From positions 3,593,563 to 3,657,562 of the forward strand of contig NW_022145601.1 in assembly GCF_000002235.5 (NCBI RefSeq): a DNA stretch of 64,000 bases. Reading direction: 5' to 3'. The stretch is from Strongylocentrotus purpuratus (Eukaryota > Echinodermata > Echinoidea > Camarodonta > Strongylocentrotidae). A program made the position numbers and the translations under genes. Shown here in pieces: positions 37,124-48,193 of the stretch. The notes under the pieces were generated by a model, which made no database searches, was not told the DNA's origin, and saw only the letters and a list, made by a program, of their open reading frames with translations. Positions within the stretch are counted from its first letter, which is position 1. The number at the start of each line of letters is the position of its first letter.

Positions 37124-40100
37124 ATGGCGGCCTTTTGTGTGCTCTATTGTGTGATGTTTACTGTATTGGTTCTCATGGCAACGGAGATCAAGTGCGCAAG
37201 TAATACAAGTAATATATTTCCTCTATGATTTCCTATTATTTGTACAGCTAAACTACAAATTTTCTTATTTGTTTTTGTTTCGTTGTTTGTGTCCGTCATG
37301 TGTCTCTGACTCCGTTATCTTTCAAAATTCAATTATGTCGGAATGTATAAAGTTTAAATTATTATAGTACGAACCTACACTTTACAAGCATTGCTTCCAA
37401 GTATGTTCGTTTTTCATTTCCTGTAACTGAATAATTTTGCGTTACAAGTCTAAAAAAAAACATTGTCAAAGATATCTCAATGCTAATTTTTCTTTTATAT
37501 CATTATGTTTATTTTTGTGATTATCTTGTCATTATGTATATTATGTGGAAAATGAAATAAATTCGCTCTGCATAGAGCGACTACTAGTACTATACTATAC
37601 TAAACAATAGTATATTCCTACTGCTACCTCAACTGCTACTTCTGCTATATATTAATACTACTGCTACTACTGCTCCTCCTCCTCCCCTCGATCCTTCTTT
37701 TTCTTCATCTTCTTCTCCTTCTTCTACTACTATTTACTACCATTATTGTGATGAACATGTTTGCTTTATATCATCCCTCAGCAGCAGGTGTTGACATGAT
37801 ATTCATTGCTGATACGGGTCACAAGAAGGTGCTAGCTGCTACCTTGGGTGCTTACCGGTTCCGCTCATTGGTGCTTGCGGACATCGAGGTTTGGGACGTG
37901 ACTTTCAGCGAGGTCAATCAAAAGCTTTACTGGGCCAGCAAACACAATGGACATATCTACCAAGCTAACGCCGACGGGTCCGGTGTCAAACAGGTGTCAA
38001 GTACATCCCATACAGGTATGAACAAGAGGGTGTTAACCCTGTGGTGTGAGTGGAACGGTGTCCGAGAAAGTGTCGAGGTGTTAACCACATGGTATCAATT
38101 AAACAGTGTCAAAAGCACATGATGTCAAAGTGTTTTACCCATATATGGTATCAATAAACTAATTCAGAGATACATAGTACCCAAGGGTGTTAACCACATG
38201 GTGCAAAAGAAACATTGTGTCATTAGACATAAAAGTAGGCCTATATATATTTTATGTCCCATTTGCAGGCCAAAAAAAGGAAAATGTTAAACTCCAACGG
38301 TATTTGAAAGATAATACTAATTTAGAACTTCCCTCAAAACGAAAGGGCTTAACAATATCTTTAAGGGGGAAAATAACGACCATTAGTTGATGAATTGACT
38401 TGGGTGATTGCAATCACTAAAGTAATAGTCTGATGTTCAGAACCTTGTACCGAAGTACTGCGCAAAGATTCAATCAGTTTAATTTTGGCCATTACAAGAA
38501 GTGGGTTAATGATGTAGACAAAATGCTTATGTACCCTTTACCGCTCATTTTTATGTATGTTATTACCACCCCACCCCCACTCCGGGGTCGGAATGACCGC
38601 ATGCGTATTACCAAAATGTCCGGTAAAGGGGTACTTTTCGTGCGACAAAGTCCGGCCCGAGAATTGTAAGAAAAGGGGGTGTATTTGACTTTCACCCGGA
38701 GATTTCTTTAAATAGGGGATGTTTTTTTGTTTTTTTTCTCTCTCATCTCTTTGGACTCCTGAGAAATTATTCCGAATTTAGGGGGGTAAATTGAGCATTT
38801 TCCCGAATTAAGGGGGGTACATTGAGCATTTTTCCGAATTTAGGGGGGTCTCCAAGGCAGGAAAAGCCCGCGAAAGGGGAGGGGGGGGGGGGTTCGGAAA
38901 TGTTGGCAGTCCTCAGATAGGGGGTGCTTTAAAAAGAGGGAACAAGCATATGCGTACCCTAAATAACACTGAGTGGGGGGGGGGGGGGCCGGGGTTATTA
39001 CCAAAGAAAAAAAAGAAATTATCCACTCAATAGTGTCTGACAGTGAAGTCTGGAAAGTAAACGGGTTTCCTTGCATAATTTGAATATTAAGATACTACTT
39101 ACGATAGGAGATACATGACATGTTCATAATTCCTGCAAATTTCTACAGAATTTGATGTTTGCTGCAAATGGGACATAGTACCTTTAAAGGTATCATTGGT
39201 ACACGGGGTGCCAGGGTGTTAACCATAATGGAATCAGTAAAATGGTGTCAACGAAACACTTTGTCTAAGTACAATAGTTGGGGCAAGTAATAACTTCAGT
39301 TCCACTGTCGCCCAAAATACACTGGGTCCTGCTTGACAAAACAGGTTGCAATTACTCTTAAAAGCTACTGAAATCGTTGCATTTGATTGACTGAGAGGTT
39401 TAACAAAAAATTATGTGACACTTGGTTATCAATAACAAATGCTAAGATGATTATAAATTTGTTCTCACCCAATCAAAAAAGTTATGATTTCAATAGCTTA
39501 TGATATGTATTGTAACTTATGATATTGATCGAAGTTTTAATTATGGCAATAGGATTGTTTTTAGTCCTTTATCGGATAAAAAGGGTTGCATTCTTTATTT
39601 GAGTGTTGAATGTTGTAACAAAAACAGCGAATTGAAAAAAAATCAATGACATTTTTCTTCTTTTCAGAACCAACATCGCTTTCGATCGACGAAACCAACC
39701 AGCAGATTTACGTGGCTTACAAAGGCGAGGAGCTGATCAGTAGCTTTAACCTCAACGGGACAGTAGTGAGGGAGACACCAGTGCACCCTGCTCTCAGTAA
39801 ACCAGGGGCCATTCATGTTGATTCAGAGAACGGGTAAATACCTTAAAAATACCCTTTTACAGCATGAAAGTAACAACGTCAGCACGTTCAGGGGCGTATC
39901 TCAAAATCGGGGGATCGAGTGTGGGGGGGGGGGGGGGGGGAGTTGTCCTCCGTAGAGGACGTGAGATGGGGAATTGCATATATTGTATATAATTTGATTT
40001 GATCTGCCCCATTTCCAAATGGGCCGTAATGCAGAGGGGAGGAAGAGTGGAGGGGGTGAGAGAGAGAGGGAGAGGGGAGGGGAGGGGGGTGGACGTGCAC

Positions 40101-40239
40101 ACGCGTTCCTTCTCTGTATCTATACCACTGCCACTTCGGATAAATAAATATGACATCCAGTGGCCTAGGTACAGGAGCACGCGAGCGAATGATGATTTGT
40201 AAAAAGAGAAAGAGGGAGAGAGAGAGAGAGAGAGAGGTA

Positions 40240-40312
<73 letters not shown>

Positions 40313-40595
40313 GGTGGCAGGGACGAGACCCCCGACATGATCGGCCCTTCAAGCAGTCTCTTTATAATTCGTTAATTTGCATTCAATTTACTGTGTATGA
40401 TCCTGGCTCCCTCCCATTCAAATTATTCTGTAACTGATCCCGTCTGTTCTTCTTCTCACATTTTCTAGGTATCTGTACTTCACCCAGTTCGGACGGGTGG
40501 ACCGATCACCGCTCTCCGGTGGGAATATCACCAACCTCCATTACAACAACGATCTTGGTGAAATCGAGGCAATGGCCGTCGATGTCGAAGGTATG

Positions 40596-40634
<39 letters not shown>

Positions 40635-41688
40635 CCCTTTCCCTTCTCCCCCTTTCTATTTATCTCAATCTCTCTATCTTTCTCCTCTCTTTCCCTCTCT
40701 CTCTCTTTCTTTTCTCCCCTCGATCTCTCTCCCCTAGTTTTTTTCTCTCACTGCCTTTCTCTTTCCCCTCTCTCCCTATCTCTCTATCTCCCCCCCCCTT
40801 CACCCTCTCCCCTCCTCCCCCTCTCTTCAGCTCTCCCCTCTCCCATTTACTCTTTCCTTTTCTCTCCCCTCTCCCCCCCCCCCCCACCATCTGCCTTTCT
40901 CTCTCACCCCACTCTATATATAAATATATATAATAGGCCAGGGGGTGTTTCACTTAGACTAAGATCGGCTTTAAGTTGGACTTAACTTTGGCAGGCTGTT
41001 CATGCCACTGTTTTCTCTCACCATTTACTGGCATTGGTCTCTCAGAGGACGTAAAAATCATGGTCACAAATTTACAGAATTTACATTGTTTGATAGTTCA
41101 TTATTGAAGAAAAAAATAATATCTAGAGATAATAATTGAGAGACCAATGGTGAGAGCAACAAGTGGCGTGACCAGCCTGCCATTGTTAAGTCTTACTTAA
41201 AGTTGATCTTAGTCTTTGGGAAGCACTCCCCAGGCGTGTTAACGAAAGAAATTCAGTTACAATTAAAAAGGGTGTATGTCTGTCTGTTCTCCGCAGCGTG
41301 ACCTAGCTGGGTCACTAATTTCGAGAACAATAGTTGTTGATAATTATAAGACGAGTTTACGATGGTGACCGTTCGTACTAATCTCTCTGTCTCACCGGTG
41401 TCGTTTCTAGGTCAGCGTATCGTGATCAGTGATCCCGGCAATGGCCTAGTCGTCAGTATGAACCTCGACGGCTCCCTACCAAAGGTCATCAGCAGCCTAT
41501 CCTCCAACTACAAGATCACAGACCTACAGTTCTACCAGGGCGACCTCTACGTTAGCAACGTCGAACGCGAGCAGCGGTCCATTTTGAAGCTAAGAAACGG
41601 AGTGGGGAGACCGGTGAAAGCCTATACGGACAACCGAGACGTACTCAGCTATCCAAGGAAGTTCCACATCGCACATGTAGACCTCTAG
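37124..41688 (+). CDS. Secreted solo YWTD (LDLR class B) six-bladed propeller protein, copy A
   Basis: Five exons: 37,124-37,208; 37,782-38,015; 39,668-39,833; 40,469-40,590; 41,411-41,688. All junctions are GT-AG and in frame, giving 294 residues. Residues 1-24 form a signal peptide (AAFCVLYCVMFTVLVLMA), and no membrane anchor or GPI tail follows. The mature chain divides into six similar segments with YWTD-equivalent strands: FIAD, YWAS, YVAY, YFTQ, VISD and YVSN, several followed by the LDLR-B-style pattern (NADGS, NLNGT, NLDGS). Six such blades form one propeller in LDL-receptor, LRP and nidogen proteins, but here there are no EGF or LDLR-A modules. Possible N-glycosylation sites are NTT (residue 27), NGT and NIT. 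Probably an extracellular ligand-binding protein; the ligand is unknown. Its twin is 48,194-52,396. Confidence 0.85.
38765..38860. repeat. ~31-bp tandem repeat in intron 2 of propeller gene A
   Basis: Three units of CCGAATTTAGGGGGGTA plus ATTGAGCATTTT, within a stretch (about 38,200-39,270) not matched in copy B. Adjacent G runs at 38,879-38,891 and about 38,975-38,988. Confidence 0.65.
40214..40312. repeat. GA microsatellite in intron 3 of gene A
   Basis: Nearly pure GA dinucleotides. The matching tract in copy B (about 51,040-51,092) is shorter. Confidence 0.95.
40597..40915. repeat. TC microsatellite and pyrimidine tract in intron 4 of gene A
   Basis: Starts as pure TC for about 35 bp, then long C/T-rich sequence with TCTCTC and CCCC stretches. 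The copy B counterpart (51,398-51,935) is longer and internally duplicated. Confidence 0.9.
40942..41231. mobile_element. Palindromic MITE present only in copy A (intron 4)
   Basis: About 290 bp. The left arm (GGGGTGTTTCACTTAGAC..., GGCAGGCTG) is inverted at the right end (CAGCCTGCCATTG..., CTTAGTCTTTGGGAAGCAC). Copy B has the uninterrupted site GACCAGGCGCGTTAACG at about 51,945, so the element arrived after duplication or was removed precisely. Confidence 0.75.
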
Positions 41689-41753
41689 ATGTATTCGTGG
41701 ATAGCCCCACGGTTGTATTTATTCAGGCATTTTCGTCTGTCTTGATGTTTTTA

Positions 41754-41759
41754 AATAAA
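41754..41759 (+). promoter_or_regulatory. Poly(A) signal of propeller gene A
   Basis: AATAAA lies 66 bp after the stop codon and is conserved in copy B. Confidence 0.7.
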
Positions 41760-41959
41760 GCAGATCTCTTGCGCCATTCAAATAGCCCGTAGCACACGAA
41801 GCGTCTTTTCGATTGCGTCATTGCTTGAGAACATGGTTACGGCAAACACCCAATCACAAGTAATTCAAAGCATTGTTTTAAGTCTTTATTTTGTGTCCAA
41901 TTTTGTTACGAGTTCACTCTTAGATTGCACGTCAATGGCAACGTCTGCGCTGACTCTTG

Positions 41960-42619
41960 TTCATCATTACTGTATTGCATTTTAAATGCATATTTAGGGT
42001 TTTGTGGAAAAGACTCATCAGGTATACATCCACCCAGTCTCCAGACTGACGTAATATACCCCTCTCATAAAGAATACACATCCAGCTATCCAAAAACACC
42101 TCTCATCTCCACACCCATATACTTTGGGAAAACGGAGCCACGTCCGGGCCTCTAAACTACAAGCCAAATAGAAACCACTTGCAGTAGTCAGGATGGCAAA
42201 CTCTTCGTCAGATGACGGTGATAGAGACAAGGGACAGGCCAGCCCTCCAGCATCTAGGACCCGTTCTAAGATTTTTTAATCTAATTCTTCATAAATGTCC
42301 TGTTATCATGTTTACTCAGCAATAGTGACATACACAATGCTTGACATATATGTACTACAGTATGATGAAGTCAACAAAGAAATAAGTCTATATATTTTTA
42401 GGAATAATGCATTATACCACCACTCAATTTGGGTTTACTGTCTCTTTCTTTCTTTCAAAATCTTTCTGAATTTTAATTGTTGAACAATACGTTGATGTCA
42501 GTTGATATATGATTATTGGACCTGTGAAGTCCCATGTACCTTATAATTATGTTTAAATGCGATTGCTCTTGAGTGTTTTTTTTTCTTCATATCTATGTAT
42601 TTAAAGTGCAGTTTTATTG
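41960..42619. other. Non-coding; no gene seen
   Basis: Unique AT-rich sequence following the end of duplication homology. Confidence 0.45.
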
Positions 42620-42621
42620 TA

Positions 42622-43015
42622 CACTGTCGCTCATAAAGGTGGAATATTTTAGTTTCACCCCAATTTATGGAATTATTTTAAAAATAATTTTAAAATAGTA
42701 GATCTAGATGATAGTATACATTCTCAGATTGTATTGACTAATAATTTGCCAATGTGTGTTTTGCGTGACTGCTAAAGCATGTGTATATTACTATGCTTAT
42801 CAACTAATGGACTTACGCCCTTAAGTCATAAATGACAGTAATGAGGATTAATGCCCCACAGTTTGCAGTCACGCAAAACACACATTGGCAAATTATTAGT
42901 CAATAAAATCTGAGAATATATACTATTATCTAGATCTATTATTTTTAAATTATTTTTAAAATAATTCCATAAATTGCGGTAAAACAAATATATTCCACCT
43001 ATATGAGCGACAGTG
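42622..43015. mobile_element. Long-arm foldback MITE with TA target
   Basis: 394 bp, almost entirely inverted repeat. Left arm CACTGTCGCTCATAAAGG..., right arm ...CATATGAGCGACAGTG reversed, with arms of roughly 170 bp including the AATAATTTGCCAATGTGTG stretch. TA flanks it on both sides (42,620-42,621; 43,016-43,017). The TA target and end sequence suggest a Tc1/mariner-related non-autonomous element. Confidence 0.85.
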
Positions 43016-43017
43016 TA

Positions 43018-44060
43018 CAAAGTATATATACATGTAACTATATTGTGAACCATTTTTATACCTGCCTTTTTTACTGTATGAAATCCAACTCATGGTTGCA
43101 ATAAATGAATAAATAAATTAAATTATTCAAAATACCATTCCAAAAACAAAACGAATGAGACATTTTACATCATTAGCATGCTGAAATATACTGGTTGCTA
43201 ATAAACTCTCTTTTTTAAGGTTCATCATCTGCATAGATTATTTTACATGAAGACAAAAGATGTATTAAAAACAGTACTGTGTGGTATAGTCTCTTTCTTG
43301 CATGCCATGGTTATCATGTTCTGGTTGAAGGTTTACATGTTGATAAAACAAGGCAGTTCAATGGGAAATATGACTAATATAATCATCATATTTACTTTTT
43401 AGTTCATTACTGTTTTTCATAAATATTTTGTGAGTAGAGTATCAGAAGCAAGTCAGTTTACACAATCTCATTGTAGGGTATTTCAATAATGTAGTACACA
43501 GTCTCAAACGCTACAAAGTTTACCAATGCTAAAAGGTTGTCTTCACCCAGGCAAACACGTAATCTTTGACTAAACAATTATCAGCTGAACAATACATGAT
43601 AAATATGGAAATATCAATTTGACAAAACAATTTCATTTCTCATCATACAGATAAAATTAAAAAGAGCAACATTATATTGTATGATTATAGGATAGTTTGA
43701 AGTACCAAATACAATTATGATGAGAATGACTATAGAAGTAAAAACTAAAAACATTAAATGTGAACTAGTAACATTGTGTTTTGACAGAAAAACTAATTGT
43801 GGAAATGTAATTTCTATTCATATTCCAATGAAGGCATCCACCCCTGTAAATACAAACATTAAACAAAAATAAATAAACAAATTCTTCAATACAAAGATAC
43901 GATATGAGGGATTCATAGAACTGAAATCAAAAACTCTAATATGCATTACTGATTTCTAAAAATGAGGTAGGTATACCTGATCAATAGCTGTTCTGAGCTA
44001 TACATTTGAATATTAAAGATTTGTTTGCAGGAGTTCAGTACAATACAGTAACAGAAAACT
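43018..44060. other. Non-coding; no gene seen
   Basis: AT-rich sequence without repeats or exons that I can support. Confidence 0.5.
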
Positions 44061-44064
44061 GACA

Positions 44065-44170
44065 CCGACATGGGCGTCGATCCCGGGGGGGGGGGGTGGG
44101 GGGATATATCCCCCCAATATTTCGGGTGGGGGGGGGGTGGCCTGTACAATCACCCCCCCCCAATAATTAT
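44065..44170. mobile_element. G/C-run-tipped element remnant
   Basis: TGGGCGTCGATCCC, then G runs, GATATATCCCCCC, GGCCTGTACAATCACC and a C run. This resembles the left part of the copy-B-specific insertion at 49,277 (GGGGCGTAGAC, G run, GGCATGTACAATCATCCC). Confidence 0.5.
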
Positions 44171-44507
44171 CATACAAAATTTAAAAAAAATGAAGAGAAA
44201 AATTAATGATGAGAGCCCGATGAGAGTAGTTAATGGTTATTACTCGCAAGATGACCATCAATATACACATTTTGCCATAGGGCCTATCATTTTTATAAAT
44301 GAGACAAGAATAAATTGAATTCTTGCTCATACAGCTTCATCAGGAATTGATGAATGTATTAAATTTATTCAATCAACAGCAAAATAGAAATGCAGTGCGC
44401 CAAATGCAAAGCCGCAGCATTAAAAAGCAAATGTAAAGCGCGAAGCGCAAAAGTGCAAAACAGAAGTAGAGAGTGGGAGAGAAAGATAATGAGAGACAGA
44501 GAGGATA

Positions 44508-44570
44508 CAGGCGCGTAGCCAGGGGGCTGTGGGGGCGGTCGCCCCCCCCCAAAGAAAAAAACCGCCGGCC
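44508..44570. mobile_element. Single end of a CAGGCGCGTAGCC-type element
   Basis: CAGGCGCGTAGCCAGGGGG followed by a G/C hairpin. The same end is seen complete at 58,324-58,485. Confidence 0.5.
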
Positions 44571-44644
44571 AAAAAAAAGAGAGAGAGAGAGAAAGAAGAA
44601 AGGAAGAGGACGTAGGAAAAAAAAGGACTAAGAGTCGAAAATGG

Positions 44645-45262
44645 TACAACGAATCGTCTTCTTTCTTTAATAATTTAATGAAACATCAAAACTTCCGCGC
44701 TTCGCGCGGGAAGGGGGGGGGGGGGGGAGAACTTAATTCAGACAAGGATTAAAAGTCGTGAATGGTACAACGAATCGTCGTCTTTCTTTAATAATTTAAA
44801 CAAACATCAACAGGACCTGAATTTAGGGGTGGGGGGGGGGGACTGAATTCATACAAGGATAAAGAGTCGAAAATGGTGCAACGAATCGTCTTCTTTCTTT
44901 AATAATTTTATGAAACGTCAGAGCTTCCACGCTACGCGCGCAGGAAAGGGAACTTGATTCAAACAAGGATTAAGAGTCGAGAACGGTACAACGTATTGTC
45001 TTCTTTTCCTAATAATTTAATGAAATGTCAAAGCCTCCGCGCTTCGCGCGGGAGGGGGGGGGGCTGAACTGAATTCAGACAAGGATTAAGAGTCGGAGAT
45101 GGTGCAACGAATCGTCTTCTTTCTTTAATAATTTTATGAAACGTCAGAGCTTCCACGCTACGCGCGTAGGAAAGGGAACTTGATTCAAACAAGGATTAAG
45201 AGTCGAGAACGGTACAACGAATTGTCTTCTTTCTCTAATAATTTAATGAAATGTCAAAGTTT
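44645..45262 (-). repeat. Minisatellite array 2 (inverted copy of 19,186 family)
   Basis: About five units read as the reverse complement of array 1: ACGAATCGTCTTCTTTCTTT, AATAATTTAATGAAAC, CGCTTCGCGCGGGA, ACAAGGATTAAGAGTCGA. It ends about 95 bp before the left edge of segmental duplication copy B. Confidence 0.85.
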
Positions 45263-46311
45263 GCTTTAAATCAATTCGTTGATTTTATAATCAATCCATT
45301 TCATTGCGATTACAACACACAATTAAAATTCGTACGCTACCCACAGAATATGGTAGCGTATGAAGGTGCTCAGTCCAAGACCTCTACCACAATGGATCGG
45401 TGGATGGTACGGGTGATGCGGAGGACGAGGGGGACAGTGGTGATGAAGATGATGATGAGAATGATGATGAGGAGGATGATTATGAGGGTGATGATAATGA
45501 TCATAATCATGATGAGGTTGAGCATACATTTAAGGTATAACAATAATAATGATGGTGATCAATGATGATGGTGATTGAAGGAAATGATTAAAGGAGAAAT
45601 GAAAACATAATTGATGCAACATTGTGATAATGTTGATTAAATTTGCCCCAATATACGCTAGGGGATTTTTTCTTTTCTTACTAGAGGTGAGTTGGAGGAG
45701 GGGGGGGGGGGTGGTACTTGTGAGTACATGCATTGTCTCAGGGGTAGTTATCCTGATGGACATTCTGAAGATAGTTGTCCTGAATGTATATTGTACAGAT
45801 AGTTTATAAATCAGCATTGTTTCCCCAAGGATGTTTGTCAAATACATGTTGGTAACTTACTCGATCATTATGTCCTGGATCATCAACACGATGTGTAATC
45901 CGAGTTTTATTCTACACATGTGATTCATAAATATGATTTAAGTATGATATTTTAAAAATAGGCCTGATTTTAAGTAGTACTTGTATATCTAGATTCAGAC
46001 AAATCTGTAGTTACGTAAGTAGAACTGGAGGGGATGTATATGGGACTCGCCCTTGAATTGAATTCAATAAAAGGTTTACTGAGTAAACATGCAAAAAAAA
46101 AATAATAACATAAAACAATATTTTAAGATAAATCCGTCGCGGCTAGAAGCCAAATTGCAGAAATTATCACATATGAAAGATTGGAAACACCAAGTTCGGC
46201 TATTATCACATTGCTGTCACAGATACTAATTTAATTCCCTTTTAATTGTCGATAATCTCAAAATAGAGAAACCCCTCCTCAAAATCCTTAGAAAGAGGTT
46301 GCGATAGAAGC

Positions 46312-46573
46312 CAGTGGCATACATACAGGGAAGGAGGGGGGGGGGGGGGTCCTGGAGCACGTGCGGGTCACATTAATCGAGTGGTGAAAAAATATAAATA
46401 AAATTGAGAAAGGGAAAGGGATAAGAGGTAAAGGACAAGAATGAACACATCCGGATCATCTCCAGCAGTCACCCCCTCTAATAAATAAATTTGCATTTAG
46501 TTTTGTTTCGATTAAGACCGTTGCCAACCCCCCCCCCCCTCAATGGGTAGACACGTACACGCTACGCCATTGA
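46312..46573. mobile_element. Small element with CCAGTGGCATAC end, copy B
   Basis: Counterpart of 35,161-35,418. The right end reads GCTACGCCATTGA, carrying one change from copy A. Confidence 0.55.
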
Positions 46574-48081
46574 TCAATAGGGGCGATGAACAGGCTGCCT
46601 CGAGACGTATCTCAAGTCTGAATGGAACGGAAGCAGCGATTACATGAATCAATTGACACCCTTCCCGCCTCGGCTTGTCTTATGTCATAATTAGTCAAGT
46701 TGGTCTTATTAAAGTCTGTTAACACTAATAAAGTAAGCCTACGTGCTGCTTTCTGAGAGAAATTTTCCTTCTGAAAGATCTTTGTTAAATTAAAAACTTA
46801 TCCCCTCCCCCCCCCCCCAAAAAAAAAAAGTTCCTCAATACTACTCTTTAATCTTTTTTTTTTTTGCAGTCGTAGTGGATGTCACCAATGCCTCAGAGCA
46901 GAGGCGACGATTTCTTTTCATGACCCGAGGGGGGGGGGGGGGGGGGGGGGGGAATATTCATTTTTGTAGCACTTATCTCTTTCTATTACTCTTAATCTTG
47001 TAAACATACAGTGTACACTGTACTTACGTGAGCGTACCAACGGAATACAGATTTTCAACAATATTATTTTACTTGTACATTTTGAAGGATATTATAAGCG
47101 AGAAAGCTTAGCGACCGTGCGAGAAGATTGTTGCATTTGTATTAGTCTAAACGCTGCACTGTTTGGCCTTCCAAAGCCTAAACGTGTAGTGTTGCAGTAT
47201 TTAGTCCGTATTCAGTGCTAAACAAAAATTGAGAGGACGTGTCACCCCCCCCCCCCCCCCTCCGTCCCCTCCCCGGAATCAGTATCACCGCCCCTGCACC
47301 AGAGGAATACCAAATTTGCCAACTCTTTTTAATGTTTTAGGAAAAATATCACTCGGTATTTACTGGTAAAAATCTTTTTGTCCAATCCCCGTAATGATGA
47401 ATAGGCATATTATGTTTAAGGTAATTTAATGGATTATCTAAAATTATTTACACTTTTATTGTCTTCGTATGTATATTCTTTGCAAATAAGGGTATGTTAC
47501 ATTTGTGCTTACAACGCCTGTCAATTCAAATATTGTATTGTCTTCAAAAATCGTGTTCGTATTATTTAATATGACACTGTAATGTTGAAAACATTTCATG
47601 ATCGGAAAGCTGAGTGATCTTTGCCTTGATAATGATTCATGAAAGCCTTGCTATCGTTCTAGGCATTGACTTACCTCTCATTGTAATGTTAACGTGCCAA
47701 AATGTACTGAGAGTCATGTGCAGCGATGTCTTGTATTGATTGAGTTGTGAATGGTTTCTTAGTTCCAATGTCCGAAGACGGTAGCCAAGAAACTGAAATA
47801 TATGATAGCAGGCGACCTTCTTATGAAAATGAACAAAGGAAATTGGCGAATAATGTTCTCCTGCGCGGGAGGATTAGGCGCGTTCCAGCTGTCACGGCTA
47901 ATCCACATTGCCCGTTAACCTTGGCCTTCGGTTGTGTGCGTGCGTATAGCTAGTGCATTCAAACTACATAGCATATGGCAGAAAATTAGGGTTGTGCACT
48001 ACTTGAGCGAAAAATAGTAAGTCACATTTTATCCGTCGAGGCCATGTACTTCCATACAATAAAATAATGGCTGTAAAATCT

Positions 48082-48088
48082 TATATAA
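48082..48088 (+). promoter_or_regulatory. TATA box of propeller gene B
   Basis: TATATAA lies 106 bp upstream of the ATG, matching copy A. Confidence 0.55.
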
Positions 48089-48193
48089 CAGACACCGAAA
48101 CTGGAGTAGATTCATTACGCTATCAACCAATCAATTATTTCATCGGTGTATAGCTCTATCGGTTCATTTTTACTTTTTTAAATCATCACAAAC

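Larger units (their letters stand above)
34222..41955. repeat. Segmental duplication, copy A
   Basis: From CGTATGAAGGTGCTCAG to about TTAGATTGCACGTCAATGG this block is closely matched by 45,357-52,664 in the same orientation, offset about 11.1 kb. It contains the GATGATGAG triplet tract (about 34,300-34,380), G/C-run-tipped element copies, the whole propeller gene and its 3' flank. Homology stops abruptly at both ends. Confidence 0.9.

Noticed and set aside
37201-37240. Reading propeller exon 1 straight through into an early stop
   Set aside because: A phase-1 donor at 37,209 joins in frame to the acceptor at 37,781 and the same arrangement is kept in copy B, so the short read-through frame is intronic.
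40150-40985. Ser/Leu- and Arg/Glu-rich frames around propeller gene A
   Set aside because: They read through GA and TC microsatellites in introns 3 and 4. The exon within is already assigned.
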